From Nocardioides sp. SLBN-35 (GTDB taxonomy: Bacteria > Actinomycetota > Actinomycetes > Propionibacteriales > Nocardioidaceae), in the NCBI RefSeq assembly GCF_006715725.1, contig NZ_VFNU01000001.1, forward strand, positions 1,612,001 through 1,676,000: DNA of 64,000 nt, written 5' to 3'. The position numbers and the translations under genes are program-made. Shown one piece after another: positions 21,023 to 29,157 of this stretch. Numbering within the stretch: position 1 is the stretch's first letter; each line of letters opens with the position of its first letter. The notes under the pieces are model-generated. The model had not been told where the DNA came from, searched no databases, and was given only the letters and a program-made list of their open reading frames with translations.

Positions 21023-21946
21023 ATGACCGCAACTGCCGCCCACCGGCTGCTCCTCGTGCACGCCCACCCCGACGACGAGTCGATCGGCCAGGGCGCCACC
21101 ATGGCGAAGTACGTCGCGGAGGGCCGCGGCGTCACGCTGGTCACCTGCACCGCGGGCGAGATGGGGGAGATCCTGGTCCCCGAGCTCGAGCACCTCGCTG
21201 CCGACAAGGAGGACGGCCTCGGCGAGCACCGCCGCGGCGAGCTGGACGCCGCGATGAAGGCGCTCGGTGTCACCGACCACCGCTTCCTCGGCGGGTTCGG
21301 CACCTACCGCGACTCCGGCATGAAGTGGCACGAGGACGGCCACGCCGTCGCGGCCGACGACATCCACGCCAACGCGTTCTGGCACGCCGACCTCACCGAG
21401 GCCGCCACCCACCTGGTCGCGGTCATCCGCGAGGTGCGCCCCCAGGTGTTGGTGACCTACGACGAGTTCGGCGGCTACGGCCATCCCGACCACATCCAGG
21501 CCCACCGGGTCGCGATGTACGCCGCCCAGCTGGCCGCGGCGCCGTCGTACCGCCGCGACCTGGGGGAGGCCTGGGCGATCACCAAGATCTACTGGGGTGC
21601 GATCTCGGAGAGCCGGATCCGCGAGGGCCTGCGCCGCCTGCGCGAGGCCGGCGACACCACGACCTTCGAGGGGATGGACCCCGACGGCGACCTGCCGCCG
21701 ATGTTCCGCCCCGACGAGGACATCACCTGCGAGGTCGACGCCGGCGACCACGTCGAGCAGAAGCTCGACGCGCTGCGTGCCCACGCCACCCAGATCACGA
21801 CCGACGGACCGTTCTTCGCGCTCTCCAACAACGTCGGCGCGCAGGCGTTCGGTCGCGAGCAGTTCCGGCTGGTGCAGGGCACCCCCGGGCCGCTCGACGC
21901 CGAGACCGGCTGGGAGACCGATCTGTTCGCCGGCATCTCCGAGTAG
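21023..21946 (+). CDS. mshB: Mycothiol biosynthesis deacetylase MshB
   Basis: Removes the acetyl group from N-acetyl-glucosaminyl-inositol to give GlcN-Ins, the second step of mycothiol synthesis. 307 residues, the size expected. Zinc ligands and base are in HAHPDDES (H15, D18; catalytic D17) and [10 protein letters not shown]. The segment [14 protein letters not shown] is typical of MshB; Mca (43774) has [14 protein letters not shown] instead, which separates the two paralogues. Followed after 4 nt by a DUF6113 membrane protein, a common neighbour of mshB. Confidence 0.93.
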   Translation: MTATAAHRLLLVHAHPDDESIGQGATMAKYVAEGRGVTLVTCTAGEMGEILVPELEHLAADKEDGLGEHRRGELDAAMKALGVTDHRFLGGFGTYRDSGMKWHEDGHAVAADDIHANAFWHADLTEAATHLVAVIREVRPQVLVTYDEFGGYGHPDHIQAHRVAMYAAQLAAAPSYRRDLGEAWAITKIYWGAISESRIREGLRRLREAGDTTTFEGMDPDGDLPPMFRPDEDITCEVDAGDHVEQKLDALRAHATQITTDGPFFALSNNVGAQAFGREQFRLVQGTPGPLDAETGWETDLFAGISE

Positions 21947-21950
21947 CCGC

Positions 21951-22289
21951 GTGCGCGTCCTGGTCGCGCTCGGCTGCCTCGTCCTCGGCGCGGCGGTCGG
22001 ACTCGGCACCGTCGCGCTGCACGGCTACGGCTGGGGCCTCGGGCTCGGCATCGCCGCGACCGCGGCGAGCCTGGTCGCCCTGCCCGGCGGCTGGTGGCGC
22101 CGGCTGCCGTTCGCCCTCGGCTGGACCGCGGCGCTCGGCGTGGCGAGCGTGCCGCGACCCGAAGGCGACTACCTGATCGCCAGTGACGCGTCCGGCTACC
22201 TGCTTCTCGCGACCGGTGCAGCGGTCCTCGGGGCGGGCTTCGTGGGCCTGGTCCCGCGTGGTGCGCCGCGCGGCAATGCGGAAGGGTGA
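21951..22289 (+). CDS. DUF6113-family membrane protein
   Basis: 112 residues with about four hydrophobic helices (VLVALGCLVLGAAVGLG; LGLGIAATAASLVAL; FALGWTAALGVASV; YLLLATGAAVLGAGFV). It begins at a GTG 4 nt after mshB and is probably co-transcribed. Members accompany mshB in many Actinobacteria; a function in mycothiol handling is suggested only by this linkage. Confidence 0.75.
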   Translation: MRVLVALGCLVLGAAVGLGTVALHGYGWGLGLGIAATAASLVALPGGWWRRLPFALGWTAALGVASVPRPEGDYLIASDASGYLLLATGAAVLGAGFVGLVPRGAPRGNAEG

Positions 22290-22301
22290 GCAAGGCCTCC
22301 T

Positions 22302-22307
22302 TAGGAT
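22302..22307 (+). promoter_or_regulatory. Leaderless -10 of the VanW-family gene
   Basis: TAGGAT, exactly 6 nt before GTG 22314. AGGA in the same place could also serve as a weak ribosome site. Confidence 0.55.
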
Positions 22308-22313
22308 GTCGCG

Positions 22314-24107
22314 GTGACCTTCTGGGAGTCCGACACCGATGGCAAGGCCGAGCGCCCCGGCGGCAGGATCGTCGTCGTCGTCATCGTGCTGCTCGTCCTG
22401 CTCGCGGGTGGCGGGTACGCCGCCGCGCACGCCGTCGCGGGTGACAAGGTCCCGAGCGGCACGACCATCTCCGGGGTCGAGGTCGGCGGCCTGACGCGCT
22501 CCGCGGCCATCGACAAGCTCGAGAGGACCTTCGGCTCGCGTGCCGACACGCCGATCACGGTGAGCGTCGGGCACCAGGGCGCGACCGGCAAGGTCAACGA
22601 CGCGAAGGTGCAGCCCGGCGACATCGGGCTGGCCATCGACTACGCCGCGTCCGTCGACGCGGCCGGCGCCGGCGACTCCTGGAGCCCGGCGCGCCAGTGG
22701 GACTATTTCACCGGCGGCGGCAAGGTCGATGCCGTGGTCGACGTCGACGAGGACCTGCTCGACGACAAGCTGAGCGAGCTCTCCGAGGGGCTCGGCACGC
22801 CGCCCGAGGACGGCACGGTCACCTTCTCCGCCGAGGGCGTGCAGTCCACGCAGCCGCAGGCCGGCCAGGCCGTCGACCGCGACCAGGCCCGCACTGCCAT
22901 CACCGACGCCTTCCTGGCCGGCGAGAAGTCGGTGGAGCTCGAGGTCGCGCCCGCCCAACCCGAGATCGACGCCGCCGACGTCGCCGAGGCGCTCGACTCC
23001 TTCGCCAACCCGGCGATGGCCAACGCCGTGACGCTCCAGTTCGGCGAGAACGACGTGAAGCTGACCCCGGCCAAGTTCGCCGGCGTGCTCTCCATGAAGC
23101 CCGAGAACGGCAAGCTCGTCCCCGTCGTCGACGACGCTGCGCTGACCGAGCTGGTCAAGGGCGCGACGTCCAACGGCGCCCCGGTCGACGCCACCGTGAA
23201 GATCTCGAAGAAGGGCAAGCCGAAGATCGTCCCCGCCAAGCCCGGCGTCACCTTCGACTCCGGCGAGGCCGCCCAGGTCTTCCTCGGCCTGCTCACCGCG
23301 CCCGAGGGCTCCCGCAGCGGCCCGGTCACCGCGCAGGTCACCGACGCCGCCTTCACGACCAAGGACGCCGAGAACCTCAAGATCGTCGACAAGGTCTCCG
23401 AGTTCTCGACGTACTACCCGCACGCCGACTACCGCAACATCAACATCGGTCGTGCCGCCGAGCTCATCGACGGCACCCTCCTCAAGCCAGGCGAGGAGTT
23501 CTCACTCAACGGCATCGTCGGCGAGCGCACCGCCGAGAACGGCTTCACCGAGGGCTACATCATCAGCAACGGCATCCTCAAGAAGGACCTCGGCGGCGGC
23601 GTCTCGCAGATGGCGACGACGACCTTCAACGCCATGTTCTTCGCCGGCCTCAAGGACATCCAGCACAAGCCGCACTCGTTCTACATCGACCGCTACCCGG
23701 TCGGCCGCGAGGCCACCGTCGCCTGGCCGACGGTCGACCTGCGCTTCCAGAACGACACCGAGTACGGCGTGCTCATCCACGCCTGGGTCGTCCCCAGCAC
23801 CTGGTCGCGCCAGGGCAAGGTCACCGTCCAGATGTGGTCCACCAAGAAGTGGGACATCGACTCGAAGACGTCGAACCGCTATGCGCAGGTCCCGCCGAAG
23901 GTGCGCACCCTCACCACGCCCGACTGCGAGCCGAACAACGGCTGGTCCGGCTTCCAGGTCGACGTCACCCGGATCTTCCACAAGCACGGCGACAGCGCGG
24001 TCGACCACACCGAGAAGTTCCACACGGTCTACACGCCCGCCGACACGGTGAGGTGTGAGAAGCCGCCGGCCCCGACGCCCGGCGGCACGCCCGACCCGGG
24101 GCAGTAG
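22314..24107 (+). CDS. VanW-family protein with peptidoglycan-binding-like domains
   Basis: 597 residues. One N-terminal membrane helix (about 18-42) is followed by putative peptidoglycan-binding domains (PG_binding_4 type, with VPSGTTISGVEVGGLTRSAA and a second unit near 200-330) and a C-terminal VanW domain (about 365-520; EFSTYYPHADYRNINI, GEEFSLNGIVGERT, GGGVSQMATTTFNA). A Pro/Gly tail ends the protein. VanW occurs in some vancomycin-resistance operons but its activity is unknown; in Actinobacteria it is usually a stand-alone wall protein. No resistance genes are nearby. Confidence 0.88.
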   Translation: MTFWESDTDGKAERPGGRIVVVVIVLLVLLAGGGYAAAHAVAGDKVPSGTTISGVEVGGLTRSAAIDKLERTFGSRADTPITVSVGHQGATGKVNDAKVQPGDIGLAIDYAASVDAAGAGDSWSPARQWDYFTGGGKVDAVVDVDEDLLDDKLSELSEGLGTPPEDGTVTFSAEGVQSTQPQAGQAVDRDQARTAITDAFLAGEKSVELEVAPAQPEIDAADVAEALDSFANPAMANAVTLQFGENDVKLTPAKFAGVLSMKPENGKLVPVVDDAALTELVKGATSNGAPVDATVKISKKGKPKIVPAKPGVTFDSGEAAQVFLGLLTAPEGSRSGPVTAQVTDAAFTTKDAENLKIVDKVSEFSTYYPHADYRNINIGRAAELIDGTLLKPGEEFSLNGIVGERTAENGFTEGYIISNGILKKDLGGGVSQMATTTFNAMFFAGLKDIQHKPHSFYIDRYPVGREATVAWPTVDLRFQNDTEYGVLIHAWVVPSTWSRQGKVTVQMWSTKKWDIDSKTSNRYAQVPPKVRTLTTPDCEPNNGWSGFQVDVTRIFHKHGDSAVDHTEKFHTVYTPADTVRCEKPPAPTPGGTPDPGQ

Positions 24108-24176
24108 CCACTTTCCTGCGCGGTTCGCCTCGACCACGCCCCCTGCCCGCCGATGAGGTCCGGCGGAGGGTGCCCC

Positions 24177-24773
24177 ATGATGCTGCGTGCTGCGTTCGTC
24201 CCGCCGACCGAGGCGGTGGAGCGGTTGCGCGCGCTCGGCGGCCGGCTGGCCCAGCTGCCGGGCGTGCTCCCGGTCGAGACGAGCCGGGTCGACGTACCGA
24301 TCGCGGCGCTGGGCAATGTCGTCGAGCACGACGCCGGCCGGTTCGCCGGCGTGCTCGCCGAGTGTCTCTCGGACCTGCCGCCGGTCGTGGTGCGCCCGGT
24401 CGGGGTCGAGGTCACGGGCGGTGACGTGACGGTGTTCCTCGACGGCGACCTGGCGACCCTGGCCACCGTGGCCCGTGCGGTCGGGACCGCGGCGGAGCGG
24501 GTCCACGTGTACGTCGACCGGCGCGGCTTCCGGCCCGCGGTCGTGATCGCCTCGATCGCCGCGGTGCGGCCCGGCTCGCCGCTGGACCGGATGCTGTCCG
24601 GGCCGGACGTGCTCGGCGAGCTCGCGGACGCGGACTGGCCGGTCGCGCAGGTCGACCTGATTCGCACCCGCTGGTTCGGGGGCGAGGCGCGGGCCGAGAC
24701 GGCGTACCGGATCCCGTTCGGTGCCGAAGCCGGCGCCGACGGTTTCGGTGGCCGGGACTTCCGCACCGGCTGA
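24177..24773 (+). CDS. Unknown protein, possibly degenerate 2H phosphoesterase (2'-5' RNA ligase-like)
   Basis: 198 residues. The opening MLRAAFVPPTEAVERLRAL and the two-lobed beta-alpha pattern recall 2'-5' RNA-ligase-like proteins. The two HxT/S catalytic motifs are not seen: the expected places read RVHVYVDRRG and a region without His. If related, it is catalytically dead. ATG 24177 follows GGAGG by about 7 nt; an upstream in-frame ATG at 24153 lacks a site. Assignment is weak. Confidence 0.45.
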   Translation: MMLRAAFVPPTEAVERLRALGGRLAQLPGVLPVETSRVDVPIAALGNVVEHDAGRFAGVLAECLSDLPPVVVRPVGVEVTGGDVTVFLDGDLATLATVARAVGTAAERVHVYVDRRGFRPAVVIASIAAVRPGSPLDRMLSGPDVLGELADADWPVAQVDLIRTRWFGGEARAETAYRIPFGAEAGADGFGGRDFRTG

Positions 24774-24787
24774 GGGCCGACTCCCGG

Positions 24788-24793
24788 TAGAAT
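24788..24793 (+). promoter_or_regulatory. -10 element of the DUF35-thiolase operon
   Basis: TAGAAT directly abuts the KstR-like operator at 24794, as expected for a promoter repressed by KstR. No clear -35 is visible. Confidence 0.5.
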
Positions 24794-24807
24794 AGGAACA
24801 CGTTCTA
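24794..24807. promoter_or_regulatory. KstR-like operator
   Basis: AGGAACACGTTCTA matches the KstR consensus TnnAACnnGTTnnA at all fixed positions but the first. KstR represses cholesterol/steroid catabolic genes in Mycobacterium and Rhodococcus. The site overlaps the start region of a DUF35-thiolase pair of the kind used in sterol side-chain breakdown, which supports the reading. Confidence 0.6.
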
Positions 24808-24823
24808 CTTTCAGGGAGCTTCC

Positions 24824-25267
24824 ATGACCGCGACCCCCGTCATCGAGGGCTGGTTCACCACCGGCGACGAGCCCCGGCTCCTCGCCTCGCGCTGCACGAC
24901 GTGCAGCAACGTCGTCTTCCCGCCGGTCTCCGGCGACGCCGGCGCCGCTGCCTTCTACTGCCGCAACCCCGCGTGCGACGGCACCGAGCACGACACCGTC
25001 GAGCTCTCGCGGCGCGGCCGGGTGTGGTCCTACACCGACGCGCAGTACCAGCCCCCCGCGCCGTACGTCGCGCCCACCGACCCGTTCCAGCCGTTCGCGC
25101 TGGCCGCGGTCGAGCTCCCCGAGGGGATCGTCGTGCTCGGCCAGGTGGCCGACGGCTTCGGCGTCGGTGACATGAAGGTCGGCACCGAGGTCGACCTGGT
25201 CGTCGAGACGCTCAACGTCGACGAGACCGGTGAGCGCACCATCTACCGCTGGAGGCCTGTCGCATGA
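24824..25267 (+). CDS. Zn-ribbon OB-fold (DUF35) acyl-CoA-associated protein
   Basis: 147 residues. A rubredoxin-like zinc ribbon (RCTTCSNVVFPP and FYCRNPACDG, four Cys) is joined to an OB fold (about 60-147). DUF35 proteins are non-catalytic partners of thiolases or SCPx/Ltp aldolases and bind acyl-CoA. AGGGAG lies 6 nt before ATG 24824. The thiolase gene overlaps the stop by 4 nt, consistent with a stable complex. Confidence 0.88.
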   Translation: MTATPVIEGWFTTGDEPRLLASRCTTCSNVVFPPVSGDAGAAAFYCRNPACDGTEHDTVELSRRGRVWSYTDAQYQPPAPYVAPTDPFQPFALAAVELPEGIVVLGQVADGFGVGDMKVGTEVDLVVETLNVDETGERTIYRWRPVA

Positions 25268-26448
25268 GCGTCGTGATCGCGGGTGCGGGGATGCACCCCT
25301 GGGGCAAGTGGGGCCGCAACTTCACGGAGTACGGCGTGCACGCCGCCCGTGAGGCCCTCAAGGACTCCGGCATCGCGTGGGCCGACGTCGACCTCGTCGT
25401 CGGCGGCGAGACCGTGCGCAACGGGTACGCCGGGTACGTCGCCGGCTCGACCTTCGCCCAGGCGCTGGGCTGGAACGGCGCCCGGATCGCGACGTCGTAC
25501 GCCGCCTGCGCGACCGGCGCCCAGGCCATCGACACCGCCCGGGCCCGGATCCTGGCCGGCATGAGCGAGGTCGCGCTGGTCGTCGGCGCCGACACCACGC
25601 CCAAGGGCTTCCTGGCTCCCAACGCAGGTGAGCGCTGGAACGACCCCGACTGGCTGCGCTTCCGGCTGCTCGGCATGACCAACCCGGCGTACTTCGCCCT
25701 CTACGCGCGGCGCCGGATGGACCTCTACGGCGCCACCGCCGAGGACTTCGCCCAGGTCAAGGTCAAGAACGCCAAGCACGGACTGGAGAACCCCAACGCC
25801 CGCTTCCGCAAGGAGTCGTCGGTCGAGGAGGTCCTCGCCTCGCCGATGGTCTCCGACCCGCTGCACCTGCTCGACATCTGCGCGACCTCCGACGGTGCCG
25901 CCGCGGTGGTGCTGACCAGCGCGGAGTACGCCAAGAGGCACGGCATCGCCTCCCCGGTCACCGTCTCCGCCGTCTCGACGGTCACCCCGACCTTCCCGAA
26001 CACGGTCATCGACATGCCGCTGCTCTCGACCGACTCGTCGGCCCTGACCGGCGTGCCCGAGCGGACGTTCAAGGAGTCGATCGGCCAGGCGGCCTACGAG
26101 GAGGCCGGCATCGACCCCTCCGACGTCGACGTGGCCGAGGTCTACGACCTCTCGACGGCGCTCGAGCTGGACTGGATCGAGGACCTCCAGCTGTGCAAGC
26201 GCGGCGAGGCCGAGGCGCTGCTCCGCGCGGGCGACACCACCCTGGGCGGCCGGATCCCGGTCAACCCGTCCGGTGGCCTGGCCTGCTTCGGCGAGGCCGT
26301 CCCCGCCCAGGCGATCGCGCAGGTCTGCGAGCTCACCTGGCAGCTCCAGGGCCGCGCCGAGGGCCGGCAGGTCGAGGGCGCCAAGGTCGGCATCACCGCC
26401 AACCAGGGCCTGTTCGGCCACGGCTCGTCGGTGATCCTCTCGGTCTGA
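25264..26448 (+). CDS. Thiolase-family lipid-transfer protein (Ltp/SCPx type)
   Basis: 394 residues, thiolase fold. Visible landmarks are the reactive Cys region SYAACATGAQAI, YDLSTALELDWIEDL (Ltp family signature; classical thiolases have NEAFA here), NPSGGLACFGEAVPAQ and NQGLFGHGSSV. Ltp-type enzymes with a DUF35 partner act in sterol side-chain degradation as thiolases or retro-aldolases on CoA thioesters. The KstR-like operator upstream argues for steroid catabolism; the exact step cannot be told from sequence. No other steroid genes are in the window. Confidence 0.88.
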   Translation: MSVVIAGAGMHPWGKWGRNFTEYGVHAAREALKDSGIAWADVDLVVGGETVRNGYAGYVAGSTFAQALGWNGARIATSYAACATGAQAIDTARARILAGMSEVALVVGADTTPKGFLAPNAGERWNDPDWLRFRLLGMTNPAYFALYARRRMDLYGATAEDFAQVKVKNAKHGLENPNARFRKESSVEEVLASPMVSDPLHLLDICATSDGAAAVVLTSAEYAKRHGIASPVTVSAVSTVTPTFPNTVIDMPLLSTDSSALTGVPERTFKESIGQAAYEEAGIDPSDVDVAEVYDLSTALELDWIEDLQLCKRGEAEALLRAGDTTLGGRIPVNPSGGLACFGEAVPAQAIAQVCELTWQLQGRAEGRQVEGAKVGITANQGLFGHGSSVILSV

Positions 26449-26454
26449 GGGGAA

Positions 26455-27291
26455 TCAGCTCGCCGGCGGGAGGATCTCCCAGACCACGTGCTCGCCGGCG
26501 AGCCCCTTGAGCTCCACCGCGTCCCGCTCCACGAGGGTGAGCGCCGCGTCGTCATCGAGCGCGACCCGCACCGCGTCGCTGGCCAGGATCTCGCCACCGT
26601 GGGCGAGGTTGGCGACGCGAGCAGCCATGGCGACGTTGCGGCCGAAGTAGTCGCCGTCGCGAGCGACCACCTGGCCGGTGTGGATCCCGATCCGCACCAG
26701 GATCGGCCCGTAACGGCGCAGGGTCACGTCGCGGGGCAGGTCGCGCTGGATCCCCAGCGCGGCGCGGCAGGCGGCCTCGCTGTCGCGGAAGGCCACCATG
26801 AACCCGTCGCCCGCGGTCTTCACGACCTGGCCGCGGTACTTCTCGATCTGCGTGCGCAGCACCCGGTCGTGCGCGGCCAGCACCTTCACCCAGGTCGCGT
26901 CGCCGAGCCGGTCGTTGAGCGGCGTCGACTCCTCGATGTCGGAGAAGAACAGGGTGACCGTGCCGTCGGACGCGGCCATGTTGAGGATGTCGGCGCGCTC
27001 GTCGTCGCTGGCCCAGGTCTGCAGGTCCTCGACGGTGCTCTGGATCAGTCCGGTGATGCCGTGGGACCGGACCCTCGAGGCGGTCCGGATCACCCGTCGT
27101 ACGGCGCGCTCGGCGGAGTTGCTCGGCGGCGGGGGACGCAATGCGGCGTCGAGGTCCGACTCGAGCTGGGCGACGTGCGCCTGGGTGTCGGCGAGCTGGC
27201 GCTGCAGCTGCCCGCGGTCGCGGGCGAAGGCCAGGACGAGGCCGAGCAGGCCGACCACCAGCACGCACAGGAGCCCGACGACGATCGCCAC
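26455..27291 (-). CDS. Membrane-anchored class III adenylate/guanylate cyclase
   Basis: 278 residues. One N-terminal membrane helix (residues 2-22), a short coiled coil (about 25-55) and a C-terminal class III cyclase catalytic domain (about 108-270). Both metal-binding aspartates are present (LFFSDIEESTPLN; KTAGDGFMVAF), as is the transition-state Asn/Arg pair (NVAMAARVANLA). It should make cAMP or cGMP from the membrane. Convergent with the thiolase gene (6-nt gap) and divergent from the AAA ATPase gene. Confidence 0.88.
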   Translation of the reverse strand: MAIVVGLLCVLVVGLLGLVLAFARDRGQLQRQLADTQAHVAQLESDLDAALRPPPPSNSAERAVRRVIRTASRVRSHGITGLIQSTVEDLQTWASDDERADILNMAASDGTVTLFFSDIEESTPLNDRLGDATWVKVLAAHDRVLRTQIEKYRGQVVKTAGDGFMVAFRDSEAACRAALGIQRDLPRDVTLRRYGPILVRIGIHTGQVVARDGDYFGRNVAMAARVANLAHGGEILASDAVRVALDDDAALTLVERDAVELKGLAGEHVVWEILPPAS

Positions 27292-27332
27292 GATCGACAG
27301 ACTAGGGCCAGCAAACCCCTTGCGGGCCGCAG

Positions 27333-27338
27333 TAGCGT
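27333..27338 (+). promoter_or_regulatory. Leaderless -10 of the AAA-OsmC-VWA operon
   Basis: TAGCGT, exactly 6 nt before GTG 27345. Confidence 0.55.
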
Positions 27339-27344
27339 GAGACG

Positions 27345-28769
27345 GTGACCACTACGGCTCCGACGATCTCCACCCTCGGCGAGCTGCGCGCCTCCGGCCA
27401 CCAGCACAAGCACCTGAGGGCCGAGCTGCGCGACAACCTGTTGGCCCGGCTGGCCGCGGGGGAGGACCCCTGGCCCGGCCTGCACGGCTTCGAGGACACC
27501 GTCGTCCCGCAGCTCGAGCGCGCGATCATCGCCGGCCACGACGTCGTCCTCCTCGGCGAGCGCGGCCAGGGCAAGACCCGCCTGCTGCGCACCCTGGTCG
27601 GCCTGCTCGACGAGTGGACCCCGGTGATCTCGGGCTCCGAGCTGGGCGAGCACCCCTACGACCCGGTCACCGTGACGTCGAAGGCCGCCGTGGCGTCGTA
27701 CGGCGACGACCTGCGGATCTCGTGGCGCCACCGCGAGGAGCGGTACGCCGAGAAGCTGGCCACGCCCGACACCAGCGTCGCCGACCTGATCGGCGACGTC
27801 GACCCGATGAAGGTCGCCGAGGGCCGCTCGCTCGGCGACCCGGAGACCATCCACTTCGGCCTGATCCCCCGCTCCCACCGGGGCATCGTCGCGATCAACG
27901 AGCTGCCCGACCTCGCCGAGCGGATCCAGGTCGCGATGCTCAACGTGATGGAGGAGCGCGACATCCAGATCCGCGGCTACGTCCTGCGGCTGCCGCTCGA
28001 CGTGTTCGTCGTCGCCTCCGCCAACCCGGAGGACTACACCAACCGCGGCCGGATCATCACGCCCCTCAAGGACCGCTTCGGTGCCGAGATCCGCACCCAC
28101 TACCCGAAGGCACTCGACGCCGAGATCGCCGTGATCCGGCAGGAGGCCGACCTGCTCCCCGACCGGGTCGACGTCCCCGACTTCCTGGTCGAGATCCTGG
28201 CCCGCTTCACCCGCAACCTGCGTGAGTCCAGCGCCGTCGACCAGCGCTCCGGCGTCTCCGCACGGTTCGCGATCGCCGGTGCCGAGACGATCGCTGCCGC
28301 CGCGCTGCGCCGAGCCACGATCCAGGGCGAGGACCGCGCCGTCGCCCGGGTCGTCGACCTCGAGACCGCGGTCGACGTCCTCGGCGGCAAGATCGAGTTC
28401 GAGTCCGGCGAGGAGGGCCGGGAGGCCGAGATCCTCTCCCACCTGCTGCGTACGGCGACCGCCGAGACCGTCCGCGAGAAGCTCCGCGGTCTCGACTTCG
28501 CCCTGCTCGTCGAGGCCATCGAGGAGGGCGCCACCGTCGTGACCGGCGGGCAGGTCACCGCCCGCGACGTGCTGGCCGGCCTGCCGGTGCTCGGCGAGTC
28601 CGACCTCTACGACCAGGTCTGCGAACGGGTGAACGGTGAGGGCGGCGGCCGCACCGACGGCGAGCGCGCCGCGGCGATCGAGCTCGCGCTCGAGGGCCTG
28701 TTCCTGGCCCGCAAGATCGGCAAGGACGAGCAGATCGGCGAGGCCGGCGTGGAGACCGTCTATGGCTGA
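27345..28769 (+). CDS. AAA+ ATPase of the MoxR / magnesium-chelatase type
   Basis: 474 residues. Walker A is LLGERGQGKTRLL (about 66-78), Walker B has a Glu in GIVAINELPDLA, sensor 1 is FVVASANPEDYTNRG, and an arginine-finger region KDRFGAEIRTHY follows. Helical C-terminal lid. MoxR-like ATPases act with VWA-domain proteins as metal-chelatase or chaperone pairs, and a VWA gene ends this operon. Overlaps the next gene by 8 nt. Confidence 0.88.
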   Translation: MTTTAPTISTLGELRASGHQHKHLRAELRDNLLARLAAGEDPWPGLHGFEDTVVPQLERAIIAGHDVVLLGERGQGKTRLLRTLVGLLDEWTPVISGSELGEHPYDPVTVTSKAAVASYGDDLRISWRHREERYAEKLATPDTSVADLIGDVDPMKVAEGRSLGDPETIHFGLIPRSHRGIVAINELPDLAERIQVAMLNVMEERDIQIRGYVLRLPLDVFVVASANPEDYTNRGRIITPLKDRFGAEIRTHYPKALDAEIAVIRQEADLLPDRVDVPDFLVEILARFTRNLRESSAVDQRSGVSARFAIAGAETIAAAALRRATIQGEDRAVARVVDLETAVDVLGGKIEFESGEEGREAEILSHLLRTATAETVREKLRGLDFALLVEAIEEGATVVTGGQVTARDVLAGLPVLGESDLYDQVCERVNGEGGGRTDGERAAAIELALEGLFLARKIGKDEQIGEAGVETVYG

Positions 28770-29157
28770 TCCTTCTCCGTTCGGCGTCCGGGTCTCCTCC
28801 GGCACCCTCCGCGCAGGCGAGGGCGTCGTGCTTCCGCACGCCTGGACCGAGGAGGGCGTGCTCGCCGGGCCGGCGACCAACGGCGCCCAGGTGCTCCACC
28901 TCGCCGTGGCGCTGTGCGTGCTCAACGACACCTACCGCGAGGCCCGGCGGCTCGACGTACCTGTCCTCGGGGTCGCGGTCACCGCCGACGGTGGCTTCGA
29001 CGACGTGTGGACCTCGACCGGGATCGGCTACGACATCGCGCTCGACACCACGGCCCCCTCCGAGACGGTCCAGCTGCTGCTCGAGGTGGTCGACGAGGTG
29101 GCCGAGATCCCGCGCGCGCTGCGTGCCGGCGCCGACGTACGAAGGGTGCTGACGTGA
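28762..29157 (+). CDS. OsmC-like protein
   Basis: 131 residues with an OsmC-type fold: a Cys at the start of the central helix (HLAVALCVLNDTYREARRL), then a beta segment VPVLGVAVTADGGFD. OsmC proteins reduce organic hydroperoxides with two cysteines, but only one Cys is present, so peroxidase activity is doubtful. It sits between a MoxR-like ATPase and its VWA partner, overlapping both (8 nt and 4 nt). A role in the same complex is possible. Confidence 0.65.
   Translation: MADPSPFGVRVSSGTLRAGEGVVLPHAWTEEGVLAGPATNGAQVLHLAVALCVLNDTYREARRLDVPVLGVAVTADGGFDDVWTSTGIGYDIALDTTAPSETVQLLLEVVDEVAEIPRALRAGADVRRVLT

Noticed and set aside
22314..24107. Vancomycin resistance
   Set aside because: VanW is only an accessory-type domain, and no vanHAX or vanRS genes are nearby.
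26455..27291. Link of the nucleotide cyclase to the steroid pair
   Set aside because: The genes are convergent with separate promoters; there is no evidence of joint function.
28762..29157. Classical OsmC peroxidase
   Set aside because: Only one cysteine is present, so the usual two-Cys peroxidase mechanism is not supported.
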